Shown piece after piece: positions 6,146 through 14,276 of a stretch of DNA of 37,753 bases (positions are counted from its first letter, which is position 1; each line of letters opens with the position of its first letter). Below the pieces are notes generated by a model. It was given only the letters and a program-made list of their open reading frames with translations. It made no database searches and was not told where the DNA came from. The stretch spans positions 1-37,753 of the forward strand of contig JAGKWZ010000023.1 in NCBI GenBank assembly GCA_021151605.1, given 5' to 3'. The stretch is from Verrucomicrobiaceae bacterium (lineage in GTDB: Bacteria; Verrucomicrobiota; Verrucomicrobiia; Verrucomicrobiales; Verrucomicrobiaceae). A program made the translations under genes and the position numbers.

Positions 6146-8686
6146 TTACTTGGTTCGGAAAAGTTCGCTCTGCACGACGGCGTGCAGCAGGTCGCGGAAG
6201 CCGTTGCCTTTCGTTGCGACGGCGTTCGCGATGCGGTCCAACTCGGGGCGGTCGGAGAAGCCCATGCCGCGACCGCTGGCATAGACGGCGAGTTTTTCAG
6301 CGAGAGCGCGAGTGAAGCGTTCGGGATGCGCGAGCAAATGCTGCTGATACTCGGCGAGGTTGTTGAAGGTCTGACCCTCGGGCGTGACGCCGGTGGCATC
6401 CACGGGCAGACCGGGTTTCCACTGCGGCCCTTGCTTGCGTTTGGTGAACTGCTTCGGCGGCGCAGCAGTGTCGGCGGTGGAGATGCGGTAGGTCTCGCGC
6501 CAACCGCCGATGACATCGTAGCTCTCCAGCGCGAAGCCCGGCGGGTCAATGCTGCGATGACAACTGTTGCAGCTCTCGACGTTACGATGTTTCTCAAGCT
6601 GCTGTCGAAGCGTGGTCGCGCCGCGAGTGTCCGGCTCGACCCCAGGCACACCCGGCGGCGGCGGTGGTGACGGTGTGCCGAGGAGGCGGTCCAGCACAAA
6701 GGCACCGCGCTTCACCGGTGAGGTCGTGCTGCCATTGGCGGTTACTTTCAAGACACTGGCCTGCGCCATCACGCCACCGCGATGATGCTCGGGCTTGAGC
6801 GCGACTTTGCGGAACTCGCCGCCTTTCACGCCGTCGATGCCATAGAAGCGCGCGAGCCGTTCATTGAGCATCGTCCAGTCGGAATGGATGAAGTTGGCGA
6901 CGCTGAGGTTGTTCTTCAGGACTCGGTCGAAGAACGATTGTGTCTCGCGCACCATCGCGGTTTTCAGCAGGTCATCGAACTCAGGATACAAGTTCTTGTC
7001 CGGCGTGGTGGCGTCGATTTCGCGCAGGCCGAGCCACTGTCCGGTGAAGTTCTGCGTGAAGCGTTCCGCCTTCTCGTCCGCGAGCAGGCGCTCGGTCTGA
7101 GCGCGGAGCTTGTCAGGCTGTGATAGTTCGCTTTTCGCCGCCAGCGCGAGCAACTCGGCATCCGGTGCGCTGCTCCAGATGAAATAGCTGAGTCGTGCCG
7201 CCAGCGCGTAGTCATCGAGTTTCCCGGCGGACTCCTTGAGGTAGAGAAAATCGGGCGCGCACAGCACGGCGCTGTAGGCCGTGAGCATCGCCTGCTCGAA
7301 GGTGGCACCGTTGCCGAGTTCATCGTGCGCGAGTTTCACATACAGCGCCGCATTGTCCGGCGCGACTGGCCGACGAAACGCCGCAGCCACAAAGCCCTGG
7401 ATGAGCCGCTGCCCTTCCGCACGCGGGTCCGCCGGGGCGATGTAGTAGGCGTTCTGCATCCGCTGCGCCGCCGCTTTGCCGCCGAACTGGCCTTGATTCG
7501 GAAACTGCCCCTTGCCTTGGAACTTGCCTTTACCCCCGGCTTGTCCGCCGCCTTGGAATGGCATGGTCGCTCCGGGTTTGGCTTCGAGATTTCCAAACAT
7601 CAGCCGCTGCCCGCGCGGAGGCCATTCGTCGATGAACGGCCCCTCGCACTCGGTCGGTTTCATCGCGAGACCAGGACCGGTGAAGCCTTCAAGACCGCGT
7701 CCGCGATTCAATCCGAAGTCCACCTTAAACGGCGGACGCACCTGCAGCTTCTCGCCGGCGAACATCCAGGTCTCGAACTCCACCGTGCCACCCTCCGGCG
7801 GCAGTTCGAACACGCCCACGTCACGCAGGGCGTTCTTGCCCGCGAAGCCGAGTCCGGCGGCAATCTTGAACGAAACGCCCTCGTCTGTCTGATAGCCGCG
7901 CCCCGTCAGTTTGAAGCGATACAAGCCCGACGCTGGCGCAGCGAACTGGATGATGTAAGCCGGATAACCACCGTCCCCAATCATGACCAGCGAGCCATCC
8001 GGCAGCATGTAATCCTGCTGCTTGATTTTCGCATTCGGAGCCAAGCCGATGAAGAACTCGGCCACCTGTCGCACCTTCTCCGGTCGCGGTCCCTTCTGCA
8101 CCGCGTCGCGCAGCGCCACACCCGCCGCCTCCAGATACCGTTGAAGATGTGACGACGAGAGGTCGAGGCCCTCGCTGACCTTGTCGAACCCGTGCGCCTT
8201 GCCGTCCTCGGGCAGCAGCGCCTGCAAGTCGGTGCGCACGCCGAGCAAATCGCGCACGGTGTTCTCATACTCCACGCGCGTCAGCCGCCGCACGAGCACG
8301 CCCTTCGTCGCCACGTCGGCATCGGTGAGCGACTTCGCCATCGCGCCGAGGAATGCCTGCTTCTCCTCTGCCGTCGGTTGCGACTTCTTCTTCGGCGGCG
8401 GCATTTCGCCCGCATTTACACGGTCATGAATGCGCACCCACTTCGCCATCAGGTCCGTCTTTTGGTAGTCGGTCCCGAGCGAGGTCAAATCGAGCCCTCC
8501 TTTCTTCGTTTCGGAGTCGTGGCAGTCGTAGCAGTGTTGCTCGAGGAAGGGCGCGGGAGCTGCGGACGCGGGGACGATCAGACAATGAGACAATGGGACA
8601 AGGAGACAGAGAGCGAGGAAGCAGCTGCTCGTTCTCTCCCCATCTGATTGTCCAATGGTCTGATGGTCTTGCTTCGCTGCGCTCAT
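6146..8686 (-). CDS. DUF1592/DUF1588/DUF1585 cytochrome-domain protein (PSD family), copy B
   Basis: An 846-residue exported protein. ATG 8686 was chosen over a start 19 codons upstream because it overlaps the preceding stop as ATGA. The signal peptide core is FLALCLLVPLSHCLIVPASA. The first haem motif is CYDCH (Cys52, Cys55, His56) with DSETKKGGLDL; the second is CNSCH (706-710) with IDPPGFALESYD. Between them are the expected DUF1587 (RRLTRVEYENTVRDLLGV), DUF1592 (RLSYFIWSSAPDAELLAL) and DUF1588 (GVMAQASVLKVTANGSTTSP) segments. A Gly/Gln/Lys-rich low-complexity linker near residues 385-425 (GGGQAGGKGKFQGKGQF) is not matched in copy A. It probably works with the DUF1552 protein encoded next. 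Confidence 0.9.
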   Translation of the reverse strand: MSAAKQDHQTIGQSDGERTSSCFLALCLLVPLSHCLIVPASAAPAPFLEQHCYDCHDSETKKGGLDLTSLGTDYQKTDLMAKWVRIHDRVNAGEMPPPKKKSQPTAEEKQAFLGAMAKSLTDADVATKGVLVRRLTRVEYENTVRDLLGVRTDLQALLPEDGKAHGFDKVSEGLDLSSSHLQRYLEAAGVALRDAVQKGPRPEKVRQVAEFFIGLAPNAKIKQQDYMLPDGSLVMIGDGGYPAYIIQFAAPASGLYRFKLTGRGYQTDEGVSFKIAAGLGFAGKNALRDVGVFELPPEGGTVEFETWMFAGEKLQVRPPFKVDFGLNRGRGLEGFTGPGLAMKPTECEGPFIDEWPPRGQRLMFGNLEAKPGATMPFQGGGQAGGKGKFQGKGQFPNQGQFGGKAAAQRMQNAYYIAPADPRAEGQRLIQGFVAAAFRRPVAPDNAALYVKLAHDELGNGATFEQAMLTAYSAVLCAPDFLYLKESAGKLDDYALAARLSYFIWSSAPDAELLALAAKSELSQPDKLRAQTERLLADEKAERFTQNFTGQWLGLREIDATTPDKNLYPEFDDLLKTAMVRETQSFFDRVLKNNLSVANFIHSDWTMLNERLARFYGIDGVKGGEFRKVALKPEHHRGGVMAQASVLKVTANGSTTSPVKRGAFVLDRLLGTPSPPPPPGVPGVEPDTRGATTLRQQLEKHRNVESCNSCHRSIDPPGFALESYDVIGGWRETYRISTADTAAPPKQFTKRKQGPQWKPGLPVDATGVTPEGQTFNNLAEYQQHLLAHPERFTRALAEKLAVYASGRGMGFSDRPELDRIANAVATKGNGFRDLLHAVVQSELFRTK
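8571..8670. repeat. Period-8 inverted repeat, copy A3
   Basis: The + strand reads GGGACGAT, CAGACAAT, GAGACAAT, GGGACAAG, GAGACAGA, GAGCGAGG (8571-8618), then CCCATCTG, ATTGTCCA, ATGGTCTG, ATGGTCTT (8639-8670). It lies inside the first 40 codons of copy-B PSD and encodes the signal-peptide core LVPLSHCLIV. Confidence 0.85.
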
Positions 8687-9366
8687 GGCTGTCCTCCCTT
8701 CTTCTTCGATTGCATCGTCTGGCCCTCGATGACGACCTGCCATTTCAATCCCAAGCCCTTCGGCGCTGGGTCGGCGAGGGCGTGGCCGGTGGTCATGCCG
8801 CTCCAGCCTTGGAGTCCTTCCTTGGCCGAGTCCACCTTCAGCGGCAGGAACTCAAACTCGAACTCGCCCTTCTCGCGGTTGCGCGTGATGACTTTGAAGT
8901 AGTCCTTCGCTTTCGCGAAAATGGCGTCCACTTTCGCGGCCTTATCGCCCTCCGCATACGCCGGGACATTGCGGCGAACCGAGACGACATACGGCTTCCC
9001 GCCCGGAGTCGCCGCATCCGCGATGGCCTGCCCAATCTGATGATGCGTGACCGCATGCGTGTCGAAGGAGACCTGCGCATAACCATCGCCGGGCTTCAGC
9101 TTCACGTCGGTGACGCTCTTCACCTTCTTCACCGACTCAATGATGGCGGCAGCGCCCGGCTCGCTGTCCACGTTCTTGATGTAGAACGTGTGCGTGACGG
9201 GATTGGGCTTCATGGTCTTCGCCTCTTGCGCTGAAGCAGAGTAGAAAACGAACACCGCGCAGACAGTGAAGACAGAGACATAATGGGACCACGAGATGGG
9301 CCAGCTTCGAAAAAGGGAAGCCGCTGACGTTACACTGTTCCAAATCGGGTTGTTTGATTGTCTCAT
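8683..9366 (-). CDS. Exported protein with an HMA-like (ferredoxin-fold) domain
   Basis: A 227-residue protein. A long signal peptide or anchor (about residues 18-47, WPISWSHYVSVFTVCAVFVF then YSASAQE) is followed by a segment at about 57-120 resembling heavy-metal-associated domains: HTFYIKNVDSEPGAAAIIES, VKSVTDVKLKPGDGYAQVSF and THHQIGQAIADA. The CxxC metal-binding pair of true HMA domains is absent, so copper or zinc binding should not be assumed. The C-terminal 100 residues (AKVDAIFAKAKDYFKVITRN, KWQVVIEGQTMQSKKKGGQP) are not recognised. The start ATG at 9366 lies inside repeat copy A4. The gene follows FecR by 56 bases and overlaps the PSD gene by ATGA, suggesting it belongs to that envelope system. 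Confidence 0.7.
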   Translation of the reverse strand: MRQSNNPIWNSVTSAASLFRSWPISWSHYVSVFTVCAVFVFYSASAQEAKTMKPNPVTHTFYIKNVDSEPGAAAIIESVKKVKSVTDVKLKPGDGYAQVSFDTHAVTHHQIGQAIADAATPGGKPYVVSVRRNVPAYAEGDKAAKVDAIFAKAKDYFKVITRNREKGEFEFEFLPLKVDSAKEGLQGWSGMTTGHALADPAPKGLGLKWQVVIEGQTMQSKKKGGQP

Positions 9367-9372
9367 GGTCTT
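9260..9372. repeat. Period-8 inverted repeat, copy A4 (most diverged)
   Basis: The first arm on the + strand is CAGACAGT, an irregular GAAGACAGAGACATAAT, GGGACCAC, GAGATGGG (9260-9300). The second arm is GTTGTTTG, ATTGTCTC, ATGGTCTT (9349-9372). The start codon of the HMA-like gene (9364-9366) straddles the junction of the last two units, and the first arm encodes part of its signal peptide. Confidence 0.7.
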
Positions 9373-9422
9373 GCTGTGTTCCCGTCGGATTGTTTCGCTT
9401 CGGCCTTTGTAGACTTGTCTCG

Positions 9423-10850
9423 TTATTCCACTGCCACCAGCACGCGGAACTGGTCCACCGCCCAGCCGGTGAGCAGGTCCATCGTCACCGAGCGGCCATC
9501 GGGGCCGAGGTGGACTTCATCGAAGCGGCCCGAGGTGTTCGGGTGTTGGGCGTTGCTTTGCTTCCAACCCATGAAGCGCATTTCGAGCAGCCGATTGCCG
9601 CCATGTTCATAGCTCGTGCCCGTGCGAGCAAGCCACGCATCCGTTTGGGCCAGCGTCTTGAAGGGAATCACCAGGCCGAGCACCGGACGATCAAACGTTA
9701 CGCTACCCTTGCTCTCGACATCGCGCTTGCCTTTGCCGACGCGGTCGAAATGCACGTAGTAGCTCCGCACCCGCGTGCCCGCAGGCAGCGTCGCCAGTTC
9801 CGCGACACTCGGCTCTGGGCCTTCCTGCTGATTCGACGCGCCGCGCATCACCACCACTTCCTCCGGCAGCGTGAACTCCGACTGCTCCTCGAAAACCATG
9901 ATCGAATCATGCTCAAACGTCCCCGCCTTCACCGACTCCGGCGCACGCCGCAGATAGCGCACATCGCCCGTCGTGTGCGGCACCAGCGCGTCATTTTCCA
10001 ACGCGGGAAAGAGCGCCGGGTCTTCCGCCCCGCGACTCACCTTGCCCAGTGCCACATCGAAGCGCGCTGATTCGCCCGTGTTCAACTCCGTGCGCGAGTC
10101 CGGCATCGACGGCAGCGCCGCGCGCACCTTGCCCTTGAACACATGCACCTTCGGCTGCCCGCTGCCATCCACTGCCAGCGAGAACTCCGTGCCCAGGTCC
10201 ACCACATTCACGCCCGGCGCATCCACGCGAAACCCAATCGCCCCCTCCGGCACGCGAGCACTGAGCTGCCCGCGATGCAACACGCCATGGTCCACCGAAA
10301 GCATCTCCAGCTCCGCCGGCCCGCGCAGTTGCAGCTCCACGCCGTTGTCAAGTTGCAACGTCGCCTCGCCACTCTCCAACCGCGCCCGCCCACGCCCCAG
10401 CGCATGACCCAACCCACGCGGCGCATCCTTCCCCGCCCACCGCGCATCCGCCGACTGGTCAATCACGATGGCGAGATACGGATCGCTTACGCCACTCACC
10501 GTCGTCACCACGTTCTCCGCGCCCGGCTTTTCCTCGCCGAGCCAGAAAATCAAACCCAACACAACGACCGCCACCGCCGTCGTAAACGGTGCCCACCAGC
10601 GCCAGAGCAACGCACGGAATGATTCCGCCAGCGTCGCTTCGACCTGCGGACGAGGTGCCGACCATGCTGCCACTTCACTTTGCTGCTCGGTCGCGTGCGC
10701 CCGCAGATTCGCCTCCAAGCGCGTCGCGCGACGGAACTGTGCCCGCTCGTTCGCATCGGCACTGAGACGTTGTTCCAAGGCCGCGACTTCCACTGCCGTC
10801 AGTTCGCCACGCAGATAGCGTTCGGTCAGTTCTTCGATGGATGGACTCAT
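9423..10850 (-). CDS. FecR-type transmembrane anti-sigma regulator
   Basis: A 475-residue protein. Residues 1-60 form a helical cytosolic part resembling anti-sigma N-termini (IEELTERYLRGELTAVEVAA). A single transmembrane helix spans about 84-104 (WWAPFTTAVAVVVLGLIFWL). A FecR core at about 165-245 contains LDNGVELQLRGPAELEMLSV, GFRVDAPGVNVVDLGTEFSL and KVHVFKGKVRA. The last 150 residues form a second extracytoplasmic domain (GSVTFDRPVLGLVIPFKTLA, GRFDEVHLGPDGRSVTMDLL) resembling exported sugar-binding or PEP-type domains, not firmly identified. The gene overlaps the ECF sigma gene by ATGA, the classical arrangement for a sigma and its cell-surface sensor. It probably restrains or activates that sigma in response to an envelope signal. 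Confidence 0.88.
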   Translation of the reverse strand: MSPSIEELTERYLRGELTAVEVAALEQRLSADANERAQFRRATRLEANLRAHATEQQSEVAAWSAPRPQVEATLAESFRALLWRWWAPFTTAVAVVVLGLIFWLGEEKPGAENVVTTVSGVSDPYLAIVIDQSADARWAGKDAPRGLGHALGRGRARLESGEATLQLDNGVELQLRGPAELEMLSVDHGVLHRGQLSARVPEGAIGFRVDAPGVNVVDLGTEFSLAVDGSGQPKVHVFKGKVRAALPSMPDSRTELNTGESARFDVALGKVSRGAEDPALFPALENDALVPHTTGDVRYLRRAPESVKAGTFEHDSIMVFEEQSEFTLPEEVVVMRGASNQQEGPEPSVAELATLPAGTRVRSYYVHFDRVGKGKRDVESKGSVTFDRPVLGLVIPFKTLAQTDAWLARTGTSYEHGGNRLLEMRFMGWKQSNAQHPNTSGRFDEVHLGPDGRSVTMDLLTGWAVDQFRVLVAVE

Positions 10851-11398
10851 GTCAGGGCCTCCTGTTTAAGAGTTCGTTCGATGCAATCCGCGAGGTCGCG
10901 GCGGATGCGCGCCAGCAGCATGTAGAAAGCGGCAGGCGTCTTGCCGATGGCCGCCGCCACGTCGCGCTGGTCGGTGCCGTCCGCGTAGGCCTTCAGCACC
11001 AGCGCGCGCCGTTCTGGGGATAGTTTTTGCAGGCAGCCTTCCAGCGCCCGCTCCTCACGCCGCGCCAGTTCCGTTTCCTCCTCCGCCTCTTCCGCCAGCT
11101 TCTCCAGAAAGCCATCGCTGAACACCAACCGGTCGCGTCCCATCGCCCGCCGAAACGCCAACGCCTCATAGCGCGCAATGACCAGCGCCCATTTCAAAAA
11201 ATCCGTGGCCGGATCAAACTGCCCAAACTTCCGCCAAGCCGCCAGCGCCGTGCGCTGCATGACCTCGTCCACATCACTCCACCCCGGCAGCAACGTCCGT
11301 GCAAACCGCCGCAACGCCGGCTCATGCCGCGTGAGCAGCCCGACGAACAATTCGTAACCGGGCGCGTCGCTTTCAGGATGTCTGGGGTCTGAGGGCAT
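10847..11398 (-). CDS. ECF sigma factor, Rhodopirellula/Verrucomicrobium type
   Basis: A 183-residue protein. The region 2 helices (YELFVGLLTRHEPALRRFAR, DVDEVMQRTALAAWRKF, WALVIARYEALAFRR) span about residues 15-85. An acidic linker (EKLAEEAEEETE) follows, then region 4 (LQKLSPERRALVLKAYADGT, DQRDVAAAIGKTPAAFYMLL, RIRRDLADCIERTL) at about 118-175. It directs RNA polymerase to a small regulon. The stop overlaps the FecR start, so the partner is clear. Targets are probably the genes immediately downstream (HMA-like, PSD, DUF1552), an inference from position only. ATG 11398 gives the normal family length. Confidence 0.92.
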   Translation of the reverse strand: MPSDPRHPESDAPGYELFVGLLTRHEPALRRFARTLLPGWSDVDEVMQRTALAAWRKFGQFDPATDFLKWALVIARYEALAFRRAMGRDRLVFSDGFLEKLAEEAEEETELARREERALEGCLQKLSPERRALVLKAYADGTDQRDVAAAIGKTPAAFYMLLARIRRDLADCIERTLKQEALT

Positions 11399-11497
11399 GG
11401 GTCGCTTTCACCCGGTTACTGCCGCCCAACCCGCCAACTAACGCAGAAAATTTTCGAAAAGGGCCCCGAGGTTCTTCATGGCTTCAGAAAGTGATCA
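11399..11497 (-). other. Intergenic segment upstream of the sigma gene
   Basis: These 99 bases between the esterase stop and the sigma start are one of the longer gaps in the chain and the natural place for a sigma promoter. They contain an AT-rich palindromic patch (GAAAATTTTC, 11452-11461) and a GGGCCCC tract. I could not assign a convincing -35/-10 pair or a terminator. Confidence 0.3.
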
Positions 11498-12676
11498 TTA
11501 CTTCGCCGCCGCGCCCTTTTGTTTCATGGGATGCTTTTGGAAAAATTCCCACATCAAATCATTCGCCGAGATGTCCTTGGTCGATTTGCCGAGCATGGCG
11601 ACAATGGGTTCGTTGCCAGGCCAGGTGTGGCCGCCGTTTTCGATTTCGATGAGCACGACTTCGCTGCCGTCCTTGCCGCCGCTCCATGTCTTGCGCGTGC
11701 ATTTCATACCGTCGTCAGCCTTGTCGGGCAGCGCGACGATTTCGGGCTCGGTCTTGCAGCCGTTCGCTTTTACCCAGCTTTGGATGGTGTGCTCCACGGA
11801 TTTGAAATCGGTCACGCCCTTGCTCCTCCGGAAGGAGCCTTTGCCGTAGCCGCCCTTGAACGGCGCAAACTCATCGCCGGTGCCGTGGAAGTGCATGATG
11901 GGAACGGGGCGTTTCGCGTTCGGCGTGTCCATCATCAGCGGGCCGCCGACCGGCGCGATGGCCGCGATGCGGTCGGACAACTCAGACGCGATGTAGTGCG
12001 ACATGATGCCGCCATTCGAGAGGCCAGTAGCGAAGACGCGATTCGTGTCCACGCTGACGACCGTCGCCAGGTCGTCGAGCAACGCGCGCGTGAAAGCCAC
12101 GTCGTCCACCTTGTTCTCCATCGCGTAACCGCAGCAACCGCCGCCATTGAAGGTGAGGAGAGTATCCGCCAGCTTGCCGGTGCCATACGGATAAACGACG
12201 ATGAACCCGGCCTCGTCCGACTTCGCATTCATCCCGGTGAGACGCACCATGCTCTCAGGATTGCCGCCGCCGCCGTGAAACACCACGACCACCGGCGTGG
12301 AATTCGCCGCGTCATAGTTCTTCGGCACATGCACGCGGTAGCGCCGCTGCAAATCATCGACGGCAATCGTCCGCGTGTGCACGCCCGCAACCAGCTTTGT
12401 CGCCGAAGATGACGGCGTGCTCGGCGGACGCGGTCCGGCTATCAGATGCGCCCGAAACTCATCGAAGGTAATCACCCCATCGCCATCCTTGTCCGCACCT
12501 TGGAGCTTCGTCTTGAGTTGCGGAAACTGATTCACCTCATCGGCAGACAGCTTGCCGTCGCCATTGCTATCAGCCCGCTTGAAGCCTTCGGTGACGGAGG
12601 CGGTTTGGGCGATGGCGGAAAGGCTGATGGCGAGAAACAGGAGCGGAGTGAGGGAGCGGTGGAGTGTTGCTTTCAC
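11498..12676 (-). CDS. Secreted PHB-depolymerase-family (feruloyl-type) esterase with an EF-hand pair, copy 1
   Basis: A 392-residue protein. After a signal peptide (LTPLLFLAISLSAIAQ) come two EF-hand loops, DSNGDGKLSADE (36-47) and DKDGDGVITFDE (62-73), and a Pro/Ser linker. The esterase domain follows: VVVVFHGGGGNPESM (oxyanion region), a Cys-rich FNGGGCCGYA, the nucleophile elbow GLSNGG (Ser220), HGTGDEFAPF (probable acid) and GGHTWPG (catalytic His). The family (Esterase_PHB, COG3509) includes feruloyl and acetylxylan esterases; the substrate here is unproven. The start is GTG 12676, overlapping the sulfatase stop as GTGA. A near-duplicate lies at 28476-29630: by hand count about 40 differences over about 355 aligned residues. 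Confidence 0.9.
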   Translation of the reverse strand: MKATLHRSLTPLLFLAISLSAIAQTASVTEGFKRADSNGDGKLSADEVNQFPQLKTKLQGADKDGDGVITFDEFRAHLIAGPRPPSTPSSSATKLVAGVHTRTIAVDDLQRRYRVHVPKNYDAANSTPVVVVFHGGGGNPESMVRLTGMNAKSDEAGFIVVYPYGTGKLADTLLTFNGGGCCGYAMENKVDDVAFTRALLDDLATVVSVDTNRVFATGLSNGGIMSHYIASELSDRIAAIAPVGGPLMMDTPNAKRPVPIMHFHGTGDEFAPFKGGYGKGSFRRSKGVTDFKSVEHTIQSWVKANGCKTEPEIVALPDKADDGMKCTRKTWSGGKDGSEVVLIEIENGGHTWPGNEPIVAMLGKSTKDISANDLMWEFFQKHPMKQKGAAAK

Positions 12677-14265
12677 GGTTTGGAATCCTGTGTGCTTTTC
12701 GTTGCGGGCTGCGCGCGACGCTTCGCGTAGTAGGCTCTGATTTCCTCGGTGGTCGCAAAGCCGTCTTTGTTTGCATCCACGGCATCGAAGAGGTCTTTCT
12801 GCGGATACTCCTCGCGGGTGAGTTTTCCGTCGTTGTCCTTGTCAGCGGTCTTGAGAGCCTCTGCGACGCGATTGCCTGCTTTCGCGGTGCCTTTCTTGGG
12901 AGCAGTTGCGGTTTCCGTGCGGGCATCCTGGCGCTTCCACTGCGCGGGTTTCATGCCCTTTTCCCAGTCGGCGAACTTGGCGGCGAGTTCGTCAAACTTG
13001 GCGACTTCTTTCGTAGAGAGGTCGGTGGTTTCACTGAGGTCGGTCTTGAGATTGAAAAGCTCGGCGCTGCCGCTGCGACCCTCCTGCACGAGTTTCCAAT
13101 CGCCCATGCGAATCGCCTTCTGCGTGCCCGCACGCCAGCAGAGGAACTCATGCGGTGCTCCGGGACTCTCGGTGTTGACGAATGGCAGCAGATTCACGCC
13201 ATCGAGCGGTTTATCCTCGGGAATGGCGATGCCACTCGCGGCGAGCGCCGTCGCATGGCAATCAAAGCCCATCACGGGCTGCGTGTAAGTGCCGCCCGCT
13301 TTCACCTTGGCCTTCCACTGCATGAGAAACGGCACGCGGATGCCGCCTTCGTAGAACTGCGCCTTCTGGCCGCGCAGCGGGTCGTTTCGCGAGGTCGTCT
13401 GAGTCGTGGGGCCGCCGTTGTCGGCATAGAAGAAGATGAGCGTGTTATCCTCCTGACCGAGTTCGCGCACCTTTGCCAGCACGCGACCCACGGCAGCATC
13501 CAGCCCACTCAACATGCCACCATAAGTCCGCCTTTTTTCATCCGCGATGCCACTGAGCGCCGCTGAATACGGATTCTCATCCATCGGCGAATGCACCGCG
13601 TTGAAGGCGAAGTAGAGGAAGAAGGGTTTTGCCGGGTTATTGGTTGGTGGTTCTTCGTTCTTGGTTCCCTGACTGCGCTCAATGAATCTCACCGCTTCAT
13701 CCGCGAACTCATCAGTGAGATACTTCGTCGTCGTCACCGGCTCGCCGTTGCGAACAATGGGATCGTTGTCCGTCTTGCCCGGCAGATACGTCCGTGCGCC
13801 GCTGAGGAATCCGAAGTGATAGTCAAACCCGCGCTCATGCGGACGCAGACCCTCTTTGAAGCCGATGTGCCACTTGCCAATCATGCCCGTGGCGTAACCC
13901 GCGCCTTTGAGCTTCTCCGCCAGTGTCGGAATCTCACGCGGCAGCCCGAAGTTATCCGCCGCATACTTCTCCGGCCCTGAGTTCGCCTCGAAGCCGAAGC
14001 GATGCTGATACATCCCGCTCATCAGCCCCGCCCGCGACGGCGAGCACACGCAATGCGTCGCGTAGCCATCCGTGAAGCGCACCCCGTTCTTCGCGATGCT
14101 GTCGATGTTCGGCGTCGGGATGTCCTTGCAGCCGTTCACGCCGATGTCGGCATAGCCGAGGTCGTCGGCGAGGAAGATGATGATGTTCGGGCGCTGCTCC
14201 GCCGCGAATGACGAATGAGAAATGCAGAATGACGAAACGAAGATGAGTGCGAGGAGGCGCTTCAT
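12673..14265 (-). CDS. Secreted sulfatase with a C-terminal EF-hand pair
   Basis: A 530-residue sulfatase. A signal peptide (LALIFVSSFCISHSSFAA) precedes RPNIIIFLADDLGYADIG, whose Asp34-Asp35 should bind the active-site calcium. The CSPSRAG motif (Cys74) is the formylglycine-type nucleophile. MIGKWHIG and FFLYFAFNAVHSPM are further family landmarks. After the catalytic domain there is an EF-hand pair, DKDNDGKLTREE (from 475) and DANKDGFATTEE (from 497), spaced 22 residues apart. It should hydrolyse sulfate esters, probably on an extracellular polysaccharide. No sulfatase-maturing enzyme is encoded in the window, so maturation must be supplied elsewhere. The start ATG 14265 is 11 bases after the TolB-like gene's stop at 14277. 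Confidence 0.93.
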   Translation of the reverse strand: MKRLLALIFVSSFCISHSSFAAEQRPNIIIFLADDLGYADIGVNGCKDIPTPNIDSIAKNGVRFTDGYATHCVCSPSRAGLMSGMYQHRFGFEANSGPEKYAADNFGLPREIPTLAEKLKGAGYATGMIGKWHIGFKEGLRPHERGFDYHFGFLSGARTYLPGKTDNDPIVRNGEPVTTTKYLTDEFADEAVRFIERSQGTKNEEPPTNNPAKPFFLYFAFNAVHSPMDENPYSAALSGIADEKRRTYGGMLSGLDAAVGRVLAKVRELGQEDNTLIFFYADNGGPTTQTTSRNDPLRGQKAQFYEGGIRVPFLMQWKAKVKAGGTYTQPVMGFDCHATALAASGIAIPEDKPLDGVNLLPFVNTESPGAPHEFLCWRAGTQKAIRMGDWKLVQEGRSGSAELFNLKTDLSETTDLSTKEVAKFDELAAKFADWEKGMKPAQWKRQDARTETATAPKKGTAKAGNRVAEALKTADKDNDGKLTREEYPQKDLFDAVDANKDGFATTEEIRAYYAKRRAQPATKSTQDSKP

Positions 14266-14276
14266 GGAGGTGCTTT

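Noticed and set aside
6130..6705. N-terminal extension of the copy-B DUF1552 gene
   Set aside because: It is out-of-frame translation of the PSD gene end; the Tat signal begins at ATG 6129.
8683..9366. Copper chaperone or metal-transport protein
   Set aside because: The HMA-like segment has no CxxC pair, so a metal-carrier role is not supported.
11399..11497. ECF-type autoregulatory promoter upstream of the sigma gene
   Set aside because: A GAACCT element is present but no -10 at a proper distance could be found, so no promoter was called.
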